Source: E44-bin88 sp034419075 (GTDB taxonomy: Bacteria; Chloroflexota; Dehalococcoidia; Dehalococcoidales; BS750m-G39). From it: a stretch of 64,000 nt of DNA. A model generated the notes under the pieces. It worked only from the letters and a program-made list of their open reading frames with translations. It was not told where the DNA came from and did no database searches. The DNA is taken from the NCBI GenBank assembly GCA_034419075.1, contig DAOULR010000018.1, positions 1 through 64,000 of the forward strand, in the 5' to 3' direction. Positions 25,667 through 37,151 of this stretch are shown in pieces. Position numbers and translations under genes: made by a program. Numbering within the stretch: the first letter of the stretch is position 1; every line of letters starts with the position of its first letter.

Positions 25667-26920
25667 CTAAGAGAGTTCTTCCGGACTCGTGATCTTGCCC
25701 GTTATGGCGCTGGCGGCGGCGACGGCGGGGTTGGCCAGGTAGACCTCCGACTTGGGACTGCCCATCCTGCCCACGAAGTTGCGGTTGGTGGTGGAGACGC
25801 ATTTTTCGCCATCGGCCAGCACGCCCATATGTCCGCCCAGGCAGGGGCCGCAGGTCGGGGTGCTCACGACGGCACCCGCCCTGACGAATGTCTCAATCAG
25901 CCCTTCGATGAGGGCGTCGAGGTATATCTGCTGTGAGCCAGGTATAACGATGCAGCGCACCCCGGAATGCACCTTGTGCCCCTTTAGTATCTGCGCCGCT
26001 AGCCTTAGGTCTTCGAGGCGGCCGTTGGTGCAACTGCCGATTACCGCCTGATTGATTCTTATGTTCTTCAGCTTGCTGATAGGCTTGCTGTTGGCCGGGG
26101 AGTGGGGTAGGGCCACCTGGGGCTCGATGGCGCTGACATCGTATTCAATAATACGTGAGTATTCGGAGTCGCCGTCGGGCTCATAGACCAGGTAGGGGCG
26201 CTCAGCGCGTGATTTGACATAAAGTTGTGTCTTGTTGTCCACCCCAAAGAGCCCAGCCTTGCCCCCAGCCTCGATAGCCATGTTAGCCATGGTGAAGCGC
26301 CCGTCAATGGACAGGGATTCTATGGCCTCACCGCTGAACTCCATCGCCGAATAGAGGGCGCCGTCAACGCCAATGTCGCCGATGGTGTGCAATATTAGGT
26401 CCTTGCCGCCGACCCATTTACCCAGCCGGCCGTTATAGACCAGCTTGATGGTTGGGGGCACCTTCATCCAGATGTCGCCTGTAGCCATGGCGGCGGCGAT
26501 GTCGGTCGAGCCCATGCCGGTGGCGAAAGCGCCCAACGCGCCGTAGGTGCAGGTGTGGGAATCGGCGCCGATAATCACCTCTCCCGGTAGCACCAGCCCC
26601 TGTTCGGGCAGGAGCACGTGCTCGATGCCGGCCTCGCCCACCTCGAAGTAGATGATGCCCTGCCTGCGGGCGAAATCCCGCATCAGCTTGGCCTGCTCGG
26701 CGGAGGCGATGTCCTTGTTGGGCACGAAGTGGTCGGGCACCATCACCACCTTGGTCGGGTCGAAAACACGCTTTATCCCCAGCTTCTGGAACTCTCTGAT
26801 GGCGATGGGGGCGGTGATGTCGTTGGACAGCACCAGGTCGACCCGTACGTTGATGAACTCTCCGGGGCCTACCTTTTTCTTATTGGCGTGAGCCGCCAGC
26901 ATCTTTTCGGCTAGAGTCAA
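25667..26920 (-). CDS. leuC: 3-Isopropylmalate dehydratase large subunit
   Basis: 417 residues, the archaeal-like LeuC length. Cluster ligands are seen in IGSCTNGRLEDLR and PTCGPCLGGHMGVLADGE, and HTCTYGALGAFATGMGSTDIA is typical of aconitase-family enzymes. It forms the [4Fe-4S] active subunit with LeuD. TTG start with GGAAG upstream. It is 13 nt upstream of the MGMT-like gene. Confidence 0.96.
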   Translation of the reverse strand: MTLAEKMLAAHANKKKVGPGEFINVRVDLVLSNDITAPIAIREFQKLGIKRVFDPTKVVMVPDHFVPNKDIASAEQAKLMRDFARRQGIIYFEVGEAGIEHVLLPEQGLVLPGEVIIGADSHTCTYGALGAFATGMGSTDIAAAMATGDIWMKVPPTIKLVYNGRLGKWVGGKDLILHTIGDIGVDGALYSAMEFSGEAIESLSIDGRFTMANMAIEAGGKAGLFGVDNKTQLYVKSRAERPYLVYEPDGDSEYSRIIEYDVSAIEPQVALPHSPANSKPISKLKNIRINQAVIGSCTNGRLEDLRLAAQILKGHKVHSGVRCIVIPGSQQIYLDALIEGLIETFVRAGAVVSTPTCGPCLGGHMGVLADGEKCVSTTNRNFVGRMGSPKSEVYLANPAVAAASAITGKITSPEELS

Positions 26921-26949
26921 TATATCTTCCTTTCTGCGCTAGTATCTCG

Positions 26950-27351
26950 TTATCGGATGGGGTGGGGCAGAAACAGGACGATGGCGACCACTGCCGTGGT
27001 CGCTATCGAGGCTATGTACAGCCCGGCGCCAGCGGCCAGTCCGATGGCGGCTACTGCCCAGATGGTAGCCGCCGTGGTCAGCCCCTCCACGATGCCCCCC
27101 TCCCGGCGGATAATGGCGCCGGCACCGATAAAACCAATGCCGGCCACCACCCCGGCGGCAATACGACTGGGGTCGGCGCCGATGCCGAAACCATAGGTCG
27201 AGACTATGGTGAACAGGGCCGCGCCGGCGGCGATAAGGACGTGTGTCCTCAGGCCGGCCGGCTTTTGGGCTCTCTCACGCTGGTAGCCGATAGCCGCTCC
27301 CAGTGCCGCCGCCAGCAGCAGGCGCAGCACCATTTCCAGTTCGATTGGCAC
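26950..27351 (-). CDS. MgtC/SapB-family membrane protein
   Basis: 133 residues, four helices. RLLLAAALGAAIGYQRERAQKPAGLRTHVLIAAGAALF and GIGFIGAGAIIRREGGIVEGLTTAATIW are the MgtC family signature. The extra ACT-like C-terminal domain of longer MgtC proteins is absent. Role in this organism unknown; family members affect magnesium or phosphate adaptation. GTG start. Located between leuA and leuC. Confidence 0.92.
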   Translation of the reverse strand: MPIELEMVLRLLLAAALGAAIGYQRERAQKPAGLRTHVLIAAGAALFTIVSTYGFGIGADPSRIAAGVVAGIGFIGAGAIIRREGGIVEGLTTAATIWAVAAIGLAAGAGLYIASIATTAVVAIVLFLPHPIR

Positions 27352-27371
27352 TCCCTTTTATCCCCCTTGAG

Positions 27372-28895
<1,524 letters not shown>

Positions 28896-28936
28896 TGGTT
28901 CCTCCTCGGGAGAAATATTTGGTCACGGCGCTGTAT

Positions 28937-28960
28937 CCCCTCTCCAGTGACGGAGAGGGG
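28937..28960. repeat. Perfect 9-bp hairpin upstream of leuA
   Basis: CCCCTCTCC, AGTGAC, GGAGAGGGG, flanked by further GGGAGGG. It looks like a dispersed REP-type palindrome. There is no T-run on the minus strand, so it is unlikely to be a terminator before leuA. Confidence 0.6.
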
Positions 28961-29030
28961 AGGGTAAGGATGAGTTTCTTTCTCCCGGAAAAGGAACGCT
29001 TGTCGTAATGCATTGTTTTATCAGTAACCT

Positions 29031-30026
<996 letters not shown>

Positions 30027-30039
30027 GGTTCGACTCCTT

Positions 30040-30591
30040 TTATTTAGTCTCCTTTTTCCTTTTAGTCTGGGTTTTTGGTGGCGCTTTCGTCACCGGCAGC
30101 GGCCCCGCGCCGCCGCGGGTCATAGCAATAAGACCCGTCCTGGCTATTTCTTTAATGCCGAAACCGCGTAGCAGGTTGAACAGGGAGTTGACTTTCTCCT
30201 CGTCGCCGGTGGCTTCGATAATCACCGAATCGGGGGAGACATCGACGATGTTGGCCCGGAAGATATCCACAATCTGGATAATCTCGCTGCGGTTGGTCGA
30301 GTTGGCTTTTACCTTGATAAAGGCCAGCTCCCGCGTGATGACGTTATCCCCGGTGATGTCGGAGACCTTGACCGTTTCCACTACCTTGTCCAACTGCTTT
30401 CGGACCTGCTCTACCATGGCGGTGGCTCCGTTGACAACGAAGGTCATGCGCGACAGGTGGGGCGTTTCGCTGTGCCCCACGGCAATGCTTTCAATATTGA
30501 AGCCCCGCCGACGGAAAAGGCTCGCCATACGGTTGAGCACGCCAGGCTTGTCCTCCACCAGAGCGACTAGAATATGCTTGTTAGTGGCCAT
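30040..30591 (-). CDS. ilvN: Acetolactate synthase small (regulatory) subunit
   Basis: 183 residues. The N-terminal ACT domain reads HILVALVEDKPGVLNRMASLFRRRGFNIESIAVG, and a second ACT-like region follows with LLRGFGIKEIARTGLIAMTRG. A Lys/Thr-rich tail ends the protein. It confers valine feedback on IlvB. Short AGAGGTG Shine-Dalgarno; 16 nt after ilvB. Confidence 0.95.
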   Translation of the reverse strand: MATNKHILVALVEDKPGVLNRMASLFRRRGFNIESIAVGHSETPHLSRMTFVVNGATAMVEQVRKQLDKVVETVKVSDITGDNVITRELAFIKVKANSTNRSEIIQIVDIFRANIVDVSPDSVIIEATGDEEKVNSLFNLLRGFGIKEIARTGLIAMTRGGAGPLPVTKAPPKTQTKRKKETK

Positions 30592-30607
30592 GCTGCACCT
30601 CTTTTCG

Positions 30608-32332
30608 CTATATATTACTCACCGGGAGTTTGGCCGAATCCTTAATCGCTTTAGCCTCTTTCCTCGGTTCCTCGAGGACCTCGGCCAAAGCCGCCCCCGG
30701 CGGTACCATGGGATAGACATTCTCCTCAGGTTCGACGATAAAATCAATCAAAAAGGCACCCGGTTCCGCCATCGCCTTCTTGATGGCCGGCGCCACCTCT
30801 TGGCGGCGCTGAACCCTCAAGGCGGGCAGTCCATAAGCCTCGGCAATCTTGACGAAGTCGGGGCTGGAAAGCGGCGTGGCCACATAGCGCTTGCCGTAGA
30901 ACATTTCCTGCCACTGCCTAACCATGCCCAGATAGGTATTATGCAAAACGGCTATTTTCACTCCCACCTTATCCTGGGCGATGGTGGCCAACTCCTGTAT
31001 CGTCATCTGGAGGCTGCCGTCGCCGTCGATGCACCAGACGGTGCTGTCGGGGCAGCCCACCTTAGCTCCGATGGAGGCGGGCAGGCCAAAGCCCATGGTT
31101 CCCAGCCCGCCCGAAGAAATAAAGGTGTTGGGCTTATCGTACCAGTAGTGTTGGGCGGCCCACATCTGGTGCTGCCCCACCCCGGTGACGACGATAGCAT
31201 CGCCGTTGGTGGCTTCGTAAATCTGGCGGACTACGTACTGGGGCAACAGGCTCTCGCCGTCCCTGATTATCAGCGACGGATGCTCCTTGCGCCAATCATC
31301 GAGCTTCTCGACCCAGTCGATATGTTTGGCTTTATCAATTAGCTTGTTCAACTCCCCGAGGACGAGCTTAACGTCGCCGACGATGGGCACATCGACGCGT
31401 ACGTTTTTGCCGATCTCGGCGGGGTCAATATCAATATGGATGATGTGGGCGTGGGGGGCGAAGGCGCTTACCTTGGCCGTCGCCCGGTCGTCGAACCTCA
31501 TGCCGATGGCGATAATCAGGTCGGCGGCATCAACGGCCATATTGGCGTAGGCCATGCCGTGCATGCCCAGCATACCGTAGCTCAGGGCGTGGGACTCGGG
31601 GAAACAGCTCGTGCCCAAAAGCGTGGTCACCACCGGTATTTGTGCCTTTTCCACCAACTCCTTGAGTTCGGCGTAGGCCTTGGAGATAATTATCCCCCGT
31701 CCGGCGATAATCAAGGGCCGCTGGGATTCGCCTATCAGCTTGGCCGCCTTCTTAATCTGCGCCGGGTGCCCCTGCAGCGTTGGCTTGTACTGGGGCAGAT
31801 TAGTCCGGTCCGGGTAGTTAAATTCCGCTGCCTCCTGCTGGACATCGCGCGGTACGTCAATGAGCACCGGGCCGGGACGCCCCGTCCCCGCCAGGTAAAA
31901 GGCCTCCTTCATTATTCCGGGCAGCGAGTCGGCGTCCATCGCCAGGTAGTTGTGTTTGGTGATGGGTAGGGTGATACCAGTGATATCAACCTCCTGGAAG
32001 GCGTCCTTACCGATGAAAGGCCGAGCCACCTGCCCGGTGATAGCCACCATCGGCACCGAGTCTAGGTGCGCGTTGGCCAGGCCGGTTACCAGGTTGGTGG
32101 CACCTGGCCCCGAGGTGGCGAAGCATACGCCCACCTTACCTGTCGCCCGGGCGTAGCCGTCGGCGGCGTGGGCGGCACCCTGCTCGTGGCGCACCAGTAT
32201 ATGGCGAAGCTGGGGATACTGGGGGAGAACATCATAAAGGGGCAGAATGGCTCCGCCCAGGATGCCGAAGATAACCTCGACACCTTCCTTTACCAAACTT
32301 TCGCATATTATCTGAGCTCCGGTCATTTTCAT
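30608..32332 (-). CDS. ilvB: Acetolactate synthase large (catalytic) subunit
   Basis: 574 residues. The ThDP glutamate lies in LVRHEQGAAHAADGYARATG, and the ThDP-Mg motif is WCIDGDGSLQMTIQELATIAQ. The central FAD-binding segment is present. It makes 2-acetolactate and 2-aceto-2-hydroxybutyrate from pyruvate and 2-oxobutyrate, the latter supplied through CimA. AAGGAG precedes the ATG; 16 nt after ilvD. Confidence 0.97.
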   Translation of the reverse strand: MKMTGAQIICESLVKEGVEVIFGILGGAILPLYDVLPQYPQLRHILVRHEQGAAHAADGYARATGKVGVCFATSGPGATNLVTGLANAHLDSVPMVAITGQVARPFIGKDAFQEVDITGITLPITKHNYLAMDADSLPGIMKEAFYLAGTGRPGPVLIDVPRDVQQEAAEFNYPDRTNLPQYKPTLQGHPAQIKKAAKLIGESQRPLIIAGRGIIISKAYAELKELVEKAQIPVVTTLLGTSCFPESHALSYGMLGMHGMAYANMAVDAADLIIAIGMRFDDRATAKVSAFAPHAHIIHIDIDPAEIGKNVRVDVPIVGDVKLVLGELNKLIDKAKHIDWVEKLDDWRKEHPSLIIRDGESLLPQYVVRQIYEATNGDAIVVTGVGQHQMWAAQHYWYDKPNTFISSGGLGTMGFGLPASIGAKVGCPDSTVWCIDGDGSLQMTIQELATIAQDKVGVKIAVLHNTYLGMVRQWQEMFYGKRYVATPLSSPDFVKIAEAYGLPALRVQRRQEVAPAIKKAMAEPGAFLIDFIVEPEENVYPMVPPGAALAEVLEEPRKEAKAIKDSAKLPVSNI

Positions 32333-32348
32333 ATTAATAGCTCCTTCA

Positions 32349-34013
32349 CTAGCTGAACACCGCCCCGGTGCTGGCGGAGCTTACCTTTTCGGCATAGCGC
32401 CGCAGGTAACCGCTGGTCACCCTGGGCTGGAACTCGGCCAGCTTGGACAGACGCTTTGCCAGCTCTTTCTCGGTGAGCTCAACGTCGAGCCTTTGATGGG
32501 CAATATCAATCTTGATAATGTCTCCCTCCTTGAGGGCGGCAATAGGGCCGCCGCTGGCGGCTTCGGGGGAAACGTGGCCGATAGCCGCCCCCCGCGTCGC
32601 CCCGGAAAAGCGTCCATCCGTAATCAGAGCGACCTCTTTGTCCATACCCATACCGCTTAAGATAGAGGTGGGGGTGAGCATTTCCCTCATCCCCGGGCCT
32701 CCTTTGGGCCCCTCGTAGCGGATGACGACCACGTCACCCGACCTTATTCTCTTATGCATGATGGCCCTGGTGGCCTCTTCTTCGGAGTCAAAAACCCTGG
32801 CTGGACCCTGGTGGAACATCATCTCCTCGGCCACGGCGGCTCTCTTGACCACGGCGCCCTCGGGCGCTATGTTGCCGAAGAGGATGGCGATGCCGCCGAT
32901 AGAGGAATGGGCGTGGGCGAAGGGCCTTATCACTTCAGGGGCATGGTTATGGCCATCGGCGATAACGCCTGCCACCGTTTTCCCCGAGACCGTTTTCGCC
33001 TTTAGGTTAAGCAACCCTTCTAGCTCTTTCATTACGGTGGGTATGCCGCCAGCACGGTCTAAATCTTCAATATGGTATTCCCCACTAGGCCTCAGCCTAG
33101 CCAGGTGGGGGGTGCGCTGGCTTATCTCGTTTACCGTGGCCAGCGGGAATTCAACCCCCGCCTCGTGGGCTATGGCCATGAGGTGCAGGACGGAGTTGGT
33201 GCTGCCGCCCAGCGCCATATCTACGCTAAAGGCGTTATGAATGGCCTGCCTGGTTACGATATCGCGGGGGCGGATGTCATCGGCTAATAGCTTCATCACC
33301 TGCTGCCCCGCTTGTTGGGCCAGCTGCAGCCGGCGGGCGTCTACGGCGGGTATGGTGCCGTTGCCGGGCAGACCCATGCCCAGGGCCTCGGTGAGGCAGT
33401 TCATGGTGTTGGCGGTGAACATGCCCGAGCAGCTGCCACAGCCGGGGCAGGCAATTTCCTCAAGCTCCTCAAGTTCCTCAGGCTTCATCTTGCCCGCGGT
33501 CACCTGTCCCACCCCCTCGAATATGTCGTTGAGGTCAATCTTTTCTACCTTGCCTTCGACCTCGCGCTTGCCAGCCAGCATGGGCCCGCCGCTGACGAAG
33601 ATAGACGGCAGGTTCAACCTTACCGCCGCCATGAGCATGCCGGGGACTATCTTGTCGCAGTTGGGTATGAAGACCAGCGCGTCGAAGGCATGGGCCTCGG
33701 CGGCTATCTCCACCGAATCGGCGATTAGCTCGCGGCTGGGCAGGCTGTATTTCATGCCCGGGTGGTTCATGGCGATGCCGTCGCAGACGGCGATGGTGTT
33801 CACCTCGAAGGGGACGCCGCCCGCGCTCCACACCCCGGCCTTGGCCGCCTGGGCTATCTGGGGCAGGTGAATATGCCCGGGGACAATCTCGTTGAAGCTG
33901 TTGACGATACCGATGAGGGGTTTATCTATGTCGGCCCGTTTCCAGCCCAGGGCGTGCAGCAGGGCGCGATGCCCGGCACGCTCCAACCCTCTTTTGACGG
34001 TATCGCTTTTCAT
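32349..34013 (-). CDS. ilvD: Dihydroxy-acid dehydratase
   Basis: 554 residues, standard. Cluster cysteines are seen in IPNCDKIVPGMLMA and CPGCGSCSGMFTANTMN, and DGRFSGATRGAAIGHVSPEA is conserved. It forms the 2-oxo acids of valine and isoleucine. First gene of the ilv-leu-cimA run. GAAGGGG precedes the ATG. Expression is probably controlled by the leader-peptide attenuator directly upstream (34047-34185). Confidence 0.97.
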   Translation of the reverse strand: MKSDTVKRGLERAGHRALLHALGWKRADIDKPLIGIVNSFNEIVPGHIHLPQIAQAAKAGVWSAGGVPFEVNTIAVCDGIAMNHPGMKYSLPSRELIADSVEIAAEAHAFDALVFIPNCDKIVPGMLMAAVRLNLPSIFVSGGPMLAGKREVEGKVEKIDLNDIFEGVGQVTAGKMKPEELEELEEIACPGCGSCSGMFTANTMNCLTEALGMGLPGNGTIPAVDARRLQLAQQAGQQVMKLLADDIRPRDIVTRQAIHNAFSVDMALGGSTNSVLHLMAIAHEAGVEFPLATVNEISQRTPHLARLRPSGEYHIEDLDRAGGIPTVMKELEGLLNLKAKTVSGKTVAGVIADGHNHAPEVIRPFAHAHSSIGGIAILFGNIAPEGAVVKRAAVAEEMMFHQGPARVFDSEEEATRAIMHKRIRSGDVVVIRYEGPKGGPGMREMLTPTSILSGMGMDKEVALITDGRFSGATRGAAIGHVSPEAASGGPIAALKEGDIIKIDIAHQRLDVELTEKELAKRLSKLAEFQPRVTSGYLRRYAEKVSSASTGAVFS

Positions 34014-34046
34014 TTTTCCCCTTCGTTATCTCATTTTTTCGTTTAT

Positions 34047-34074
34047 AAAAAAGGCCGTCCCGTGGGGACGGCCC
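34047..34074 (-). terminator. Attenuator terminator in the ilvD leader
   Basis: On the minus strand GGCCGTCCC (34073-34065), loop CAC, GGGACGGCC (34061-34053) make a perfect 9-bp stem followed by six T (34052-34047). It lies 33 nt before the ilvD ATG and after the Ile/Leu/Val leader ORF. It might only terminate rpiB transcription, but the order leader-terminator-ilvD fits attenuation. Confidence 0.85.
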
Positions 34075-34107
34075 ATAATTCCTGTAAGACACGACCCACT
34101 GGCCGGA

Positions 34108-34146
34108 TTACGTATGCATAACCAGAATGACAAGCTTAATATTCAT
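34108..34146 (-). CDS. ilv leader peptide MNIKLVILVMHT
   Basis: A 12-codon ORF: ATG AAT ATT AAG CTT GTC ATT CTG and then GTT ATG CAT ACG TAA. Six of residues 3-9 are Ile, Leu or Val, the three end products of the downstream operon. There is no Shine-Dalgarno, but a promoter (34156-34185) would start transcription only a few nt upstream, so it is probably leaderless. The stop codon is followed after 2 nt by CGGCC (34105-34101), which can pair with GGCCG (34073-34069) of the terminator arm. Stalling at Ile, Leu or Val codons would free this antiterminator. Inferred from sequence only. Confidence 0.75.
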   Translation of the reverse strand: MNIKLVILVMHT

Positions 34147-34155
34147 CGTGCAGAT

Positions 34156-34185
34156 AACGTAGCACAATTGCTGGGTAAATGTCAA
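34156..34185 (-). promoter_or_regulatory. Candidate ilv operon promoter
   Basis: On the minus strand TTGACA (34185-34180, overlapping the rpiB stop), an 18-nt spacer, TACGTT (34161-34156). The -35 is perfect and the -10 weak. The predicted start is within a few nt of the leader-peptide ATG. Confidence 0.45.
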
Positions 34186-34640
34186 GGCTGGCCTAGCTGG
34201 CTGGCCTCTATGGCCCTTATCTTGTCCACTCGTCGCTGGTGCCGGCCGCCCTCGAACTCGGCGCTGAGGAAGGCGTTGACGATTTCGGAGACATCTTCTC
34301 GTACCTGTTCCTTGCCCGCCCCCAGACACAGTATGTTGGCGTCCTGGTGCTGGCGGGTGCGGCGGGCGTTGAAGGCGGTGTTGCAGAGGGAGGCTATAGC
34401 GCCTTTGACCTTGTTGGCGGCGATGCTCATGCCGATGCCGTTGTTGCATATCAAAATACCGTAGTCAAAATCCCCCCTGACCACCGCCTCGGCCACTTCG
34501 CGGGCATAATCGGGGTAGTCCACGGCGTCGGTGGTATCAGTGCCGAAGTCCTCATAGCTGTGTCCGCCTTCGGCCAGTACCTGTATGATGGCTTCTTTAA
34601 GCTCCAGTCCCCAGTGGTCGTTACCGATGGCAATACGCAT
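34182..34640 (-). CDS. rpiB: Ribose 5-phosphate isomerase B
   Basis: 152 residues. It starts MRIAIGNDHWGLELKEAI, has GIGMSIAANKVKGAIASLCNTAFNARRTRQHQDANILCLGAG with the active-site Asn/Cys region, and ends with the family's helical tail. Interconverts ribose 5-phosphate and ribulose 5-phosphate, feeding PRPP for the his and pur genes nearby. GGGAGG precedes the ATG. It is 1 nt from the tsaC stop. Confidence 0.95.
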   Translation of the reverse strand: MRIAIGNDHWGLELKEAIIQVLAEGGHSYEDFGTDTTDAVDYPDYAREVAEAVVRGDFDYGILICNNGIGMSIAANKVKGAIASLCNTAFNARRTRQHQDANILCLGAGKEQVREDVSEIVNAFLSAEFEGGRHQRRVDKIRAIEASQLGQP

Positions 34641-34641
34641 C

Positions 34642-35280
34642 TCAGCCTCCCTTGACGGTGATGTCGGGGCATATCTGCCCCAGTTCTTCTCTGGATATGG
34701 CGCCCGGGCGCAAGATGACGGGGGTTTCCCCGGTCAAATCAACGACGGTGGACTCTCTGCCGCCGGGGCACTTCCCCTCGATAATCAAATCTACCTTATC
34801 TCCAATCTGGGCACGGACCTCTTCGGCGGTAAGGGCGCTGGGCTGCCCGCTTAGGTTGGCGCTGGTGCCGATAATGGGTGTTCCCACCTCCTGCGCCAGT
34901 GCGGCGGGGACGGGGTGGGCGGGGACACGTACGGCGACGGTTTTGTTCCCACCACTAACGATGTCGGATACAGTGTCTGATTTCAAGAGCACCAGCGTCA
35001 ATGGCCCCGGCCAGAATTTCTCGGCCAGTAGTCTGGCGGAGGCAGGTATCGAAACGGCGATATCCTCTAGCTGGTCGAGGTCGGCTAAAAGCAGGGGCAA
35101 GGCCATATTACGAGGGCGCCCCTTTATGCGGTAGACCCTCTCTACTGCCGAGTCAATAACTATGCCGGCGCCCAAGCCGTAGACGGTGTCGGTGGGAAAG
35201 ACGATTACGCCTCCCTTTTTGAGGATGGAAACGCCCTTTTCAACCTGCTCCTGAATAGATGTAGAAAGCCTGGTGCCCAT
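34642..35280 (-). CDS. tsaC: L-threonylcarbamoyladenylate synthase (Sua5/YrdC/TsaC)
   Basis: 212 residues from the ATG at 35280, which has GAGGGGAC just upstream. A longer in-frame start at 35361 is unlikely. KGGVIVFPTDTVYGLGAG, RIKGRPRNMALPLLL, PGPLTLVL, VAVRVPAHPV and GTSANLSGQPS are the YrdC-fold motifs. It makes the carbamoyl-AMP intermediate for t6A37 of tRNA. It is divergent from guaA and co-directional with rpiB. Confidence 0.92.
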   Translation of the reverse strand: MGTRLSTSIQEQVEKGVSILKKGGVIVFPTDTVYGLGAGIVIDSAVERVYRIKGRPRNMALPLLLADLDQLEDIAVSIPASARLLAEKFWPGPLTLVLLKSDTVSDIVSGGNKTVAVRVPAHPVPAALAQEVGTPIIGTSANLSGQPSALTAEEVRAQIGDKVDLIIEGKCPGGRESTVVDLTGETPVILRPGAISREELGQICPDITVKGG

Positions 35281-35343
35281 AGTCCCCTCATGGAAAGTAT
35301 AGCATAGTGGCGGGGCATAGCTAAAGAAAGGGGAGTAAACCAC

Positions 35344-35372
35344 TTGAAGAAAAGCAGTCACAGTGGTAATCT
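35344..35372 (+). promoter_or_regulatory. Weak candidate guaA promoter
   Basis: TTGAAG (35344-35349), a 17-nt spacer, TAATCT (35367-35372), 12 nt before the guaA ATG at 35385. That ATG has no Shine-Dalgarno, so a very short leader is possible. Confidence 0.35.
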
Positions 35373-35384
35373 GTATTCAATAAA

Positions 35385-37067
35385 ATGGCCAAGGGAAAGT
35401 CAAAACCAGCCGCAAAGGTTAGCCACCGGGTAAAGGCCAGCAGTGATATCGAGGTCTCCACCTACCTGGAGATTGCCAAGGAGATGGGCGGCGAGCAGCC
35501 TGCCGAGGCCAGAGCGGCCATCCCCAGCGCCGAGCGCGAGGCTATCATCGTCATCGACTTCGGCTCGCAGTATAGCCTGCTCATCGCTCGACGCGTGCGT
35601 GAAAGCCAGGTCTACTGCGAGCTGGTCAACCCCGATACCCCCTGGGAAGAAATCGCCCACCTCAATCCCAAGGGGTTTATTCTTTCCGGAGGCCCTGCCA
35701 GCGTCTATGCCCCCCAAGCCCCACTGGCGCCGTCCTATATCTACGAGAGCAAGCTGCCCGTAATGGGCATCTGCTACGGCATGCAGGTGCTGACCCACCA
35801 GCTCGGTGGGCAGGTGACTCCGGGCGCCAAGCACGAGTATGGCCACGCCGTCCTGCACCTGAGCGCCGCCGATTCGCCGCTCTTTGCCGATCTGCCTTCC
35901 TCGACGCCGGTCTGGATGAGCCACGGCGATAGGATTGAAAAATTGCCGTCTGGCTTTAGCGCCCTGGCCTATACCGAGAACTCGCCACTGGCTGTTTTTG
36001 GCAAAGATGACAGGATATTCGGGCTCCAGTTCCATCCCGAGGTGGCCCATACCCCCGAGGGTAAGAAAATACTAAAGAACTTCGTCTACAAGGTCTGTGG
36101 CTGCAAGGGCAACTGGACGATGAGCAACTTTATCCAGGACAGCCTGGCCAGCATCCAGCAGCAGGTGGGCAAGGGTAAGGTCATCAATGCTCTCTCCGGT
36201 GGCGTCGATTCGGCAGTGGTAGCCACCCTCATCCACCGCGCCGTCGGCGACCAGCTTACCTGTATCTTCGTCAACCACGGCATGTTGCGCCGTGAGGAGG
36301 TGGAGAGGACGTTCAACGTCTTCCGCCTCAACCTGGGGATGAACATCGTCTATGTCGACGCCAGCGCCCGCTTCCTCAAGCGTCTTAAGGGAGTTACCGA
36401 CCCTGAGACCAAGCGCAAGGTAATAGGCGAGGAGTTTATCCGCGTCTTTGAGGAAGAAGCCAAGAAGATAGGCAAGGTCGACTTTTTAGCCCAGGGTACG
36501 CTCTACCCCGACGTCATTGAGAGCGCTTCCAGCGGCAGCACCGCCGCCAAGATAAAGACCCACCATAACGTCGGCGGCTTGCCCGCCCGTATGACGCTAA
36601 AACTGCTTGAACCGTTGCGCTTCCTCTTTAAGGACGAGGTGCGCAAGGTGGGACTGGCTTTAGAGCTTCCCGAGGAGATGGTCTGGCGGCAGCCCTTCCC
36701 CGGCCCCGGCCTAGCCATCCGCATTATCGGCGAGGTCACCCAGGAGAAAATCGACATACTGCAAGCCGCCGACTGGGTGGTGATGAACGAGATTAAGAAG
36801 GCCAACCTCTACCGCCAGCTCTGGCAGAGCTTTGCTATACTCACCGATGTCAGGAGCGTAGGGGTGATGGGCGACTACCGCACCTACGGTTATCTGGTGG
36901 CGGTACGCGCCGTCACCAGCGACGACGCTATGACCGCCGACTGGGCGCGCTTGCCTTACGAAGTCCTGGCGCGCATCTCCAGCCGCATTGTCAACGAAGT
37001 GCCCGGGGTCAACCGGGTAGTGTATGATATAACCTCCAAGCCCCCCTCAACGATTGAGTGGGAGTAA
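35385..37067 (+). CDS. guaA: GMP synthase (glutamine-hydrolysing)
   Basis: 560 residues, about 40-50 longer than usual at the N-terminus, which is Lys/Ala-rich. An internal ATG at 35484 would remove much of the excess. The glutaminase domain has the nucleophile in MGICYGMQVLTHQLGG and His in QFHPEVAHTPEG. The ATP-pyrophosphatase loop is ALSGGVDSAVVATLIHRA. The dimerisation domain ends SKPPSTIEWE. It aminates XMP to GMP. The last codons are copied about 1 kb downstream (38061-38110). Confidence 0.96.
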   Translation: MAKGKSKPAAKVSHRVKASSDIEVSTYLEIAKEMGGEQPAEARAAIPSAEREAIIVIDFGSQYSLLIARRVRESQVYCELVNPDTPWEEIAHLNPKGFILSGGPASVYAPQAPLAPSYIYESKLPVMGICYGMQVLTHQLGGQVTPGAKHEYGHAVLHLSAADSPLFADLPSSTPVWMSHGDRIEKLPSGFSALAYTENSPLAVFGKDDRIFGLQFHPEVAHTPEGKKILKNFVYKVCGCKGNWTMSNFIQDSLASIQQQVGKGKVINALSGGVDSAVVATLIHRAVGDQLTCIFVNHGMLRREEVERTFNVFRLNLGMNIVYVDASARFLKRLKGVTDPETKRKVIGEEFIRVFEEEAKKIGKVDFLAQGTLYPDVIESASSGSTAAKIKTHHNVGGLPARMTLKLLEPLRFLFKDEVRKVGLALELPEEMVWRQPFPGPGLAIRIIGEVTQEKIDILQAADWVVMNEIKKANLYRQLWQSFAILTDVRSVGVMGDYRTYGYLVAVRAVTSDDAMTADWARLPYEVLARISSRIVNEVPGVNRVVYDITSKPPSTIEWE

Positions 37068-37072
37068 ACAAT
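37023..37072 (+). repeat. guaA 3'-end direct repeat, left copy (attL-like)
   Basis: The 50 nt covering the last guaA codons (YDITSKPPSTIEWE plus stop) recur at 38061-38110 with three mismatches. The 3' end of guaA is a known integration site for genomic islands in other bacteria (recalled). Confidence 0.85.
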
Positions 37073-37151
37073 CAAAATATTGGAGGTGGTGGATGGTCAA
37101 ACTGCATATTTAAGGTATCACCCGGCTAGCAATACTACAAGGAGGATTCAG

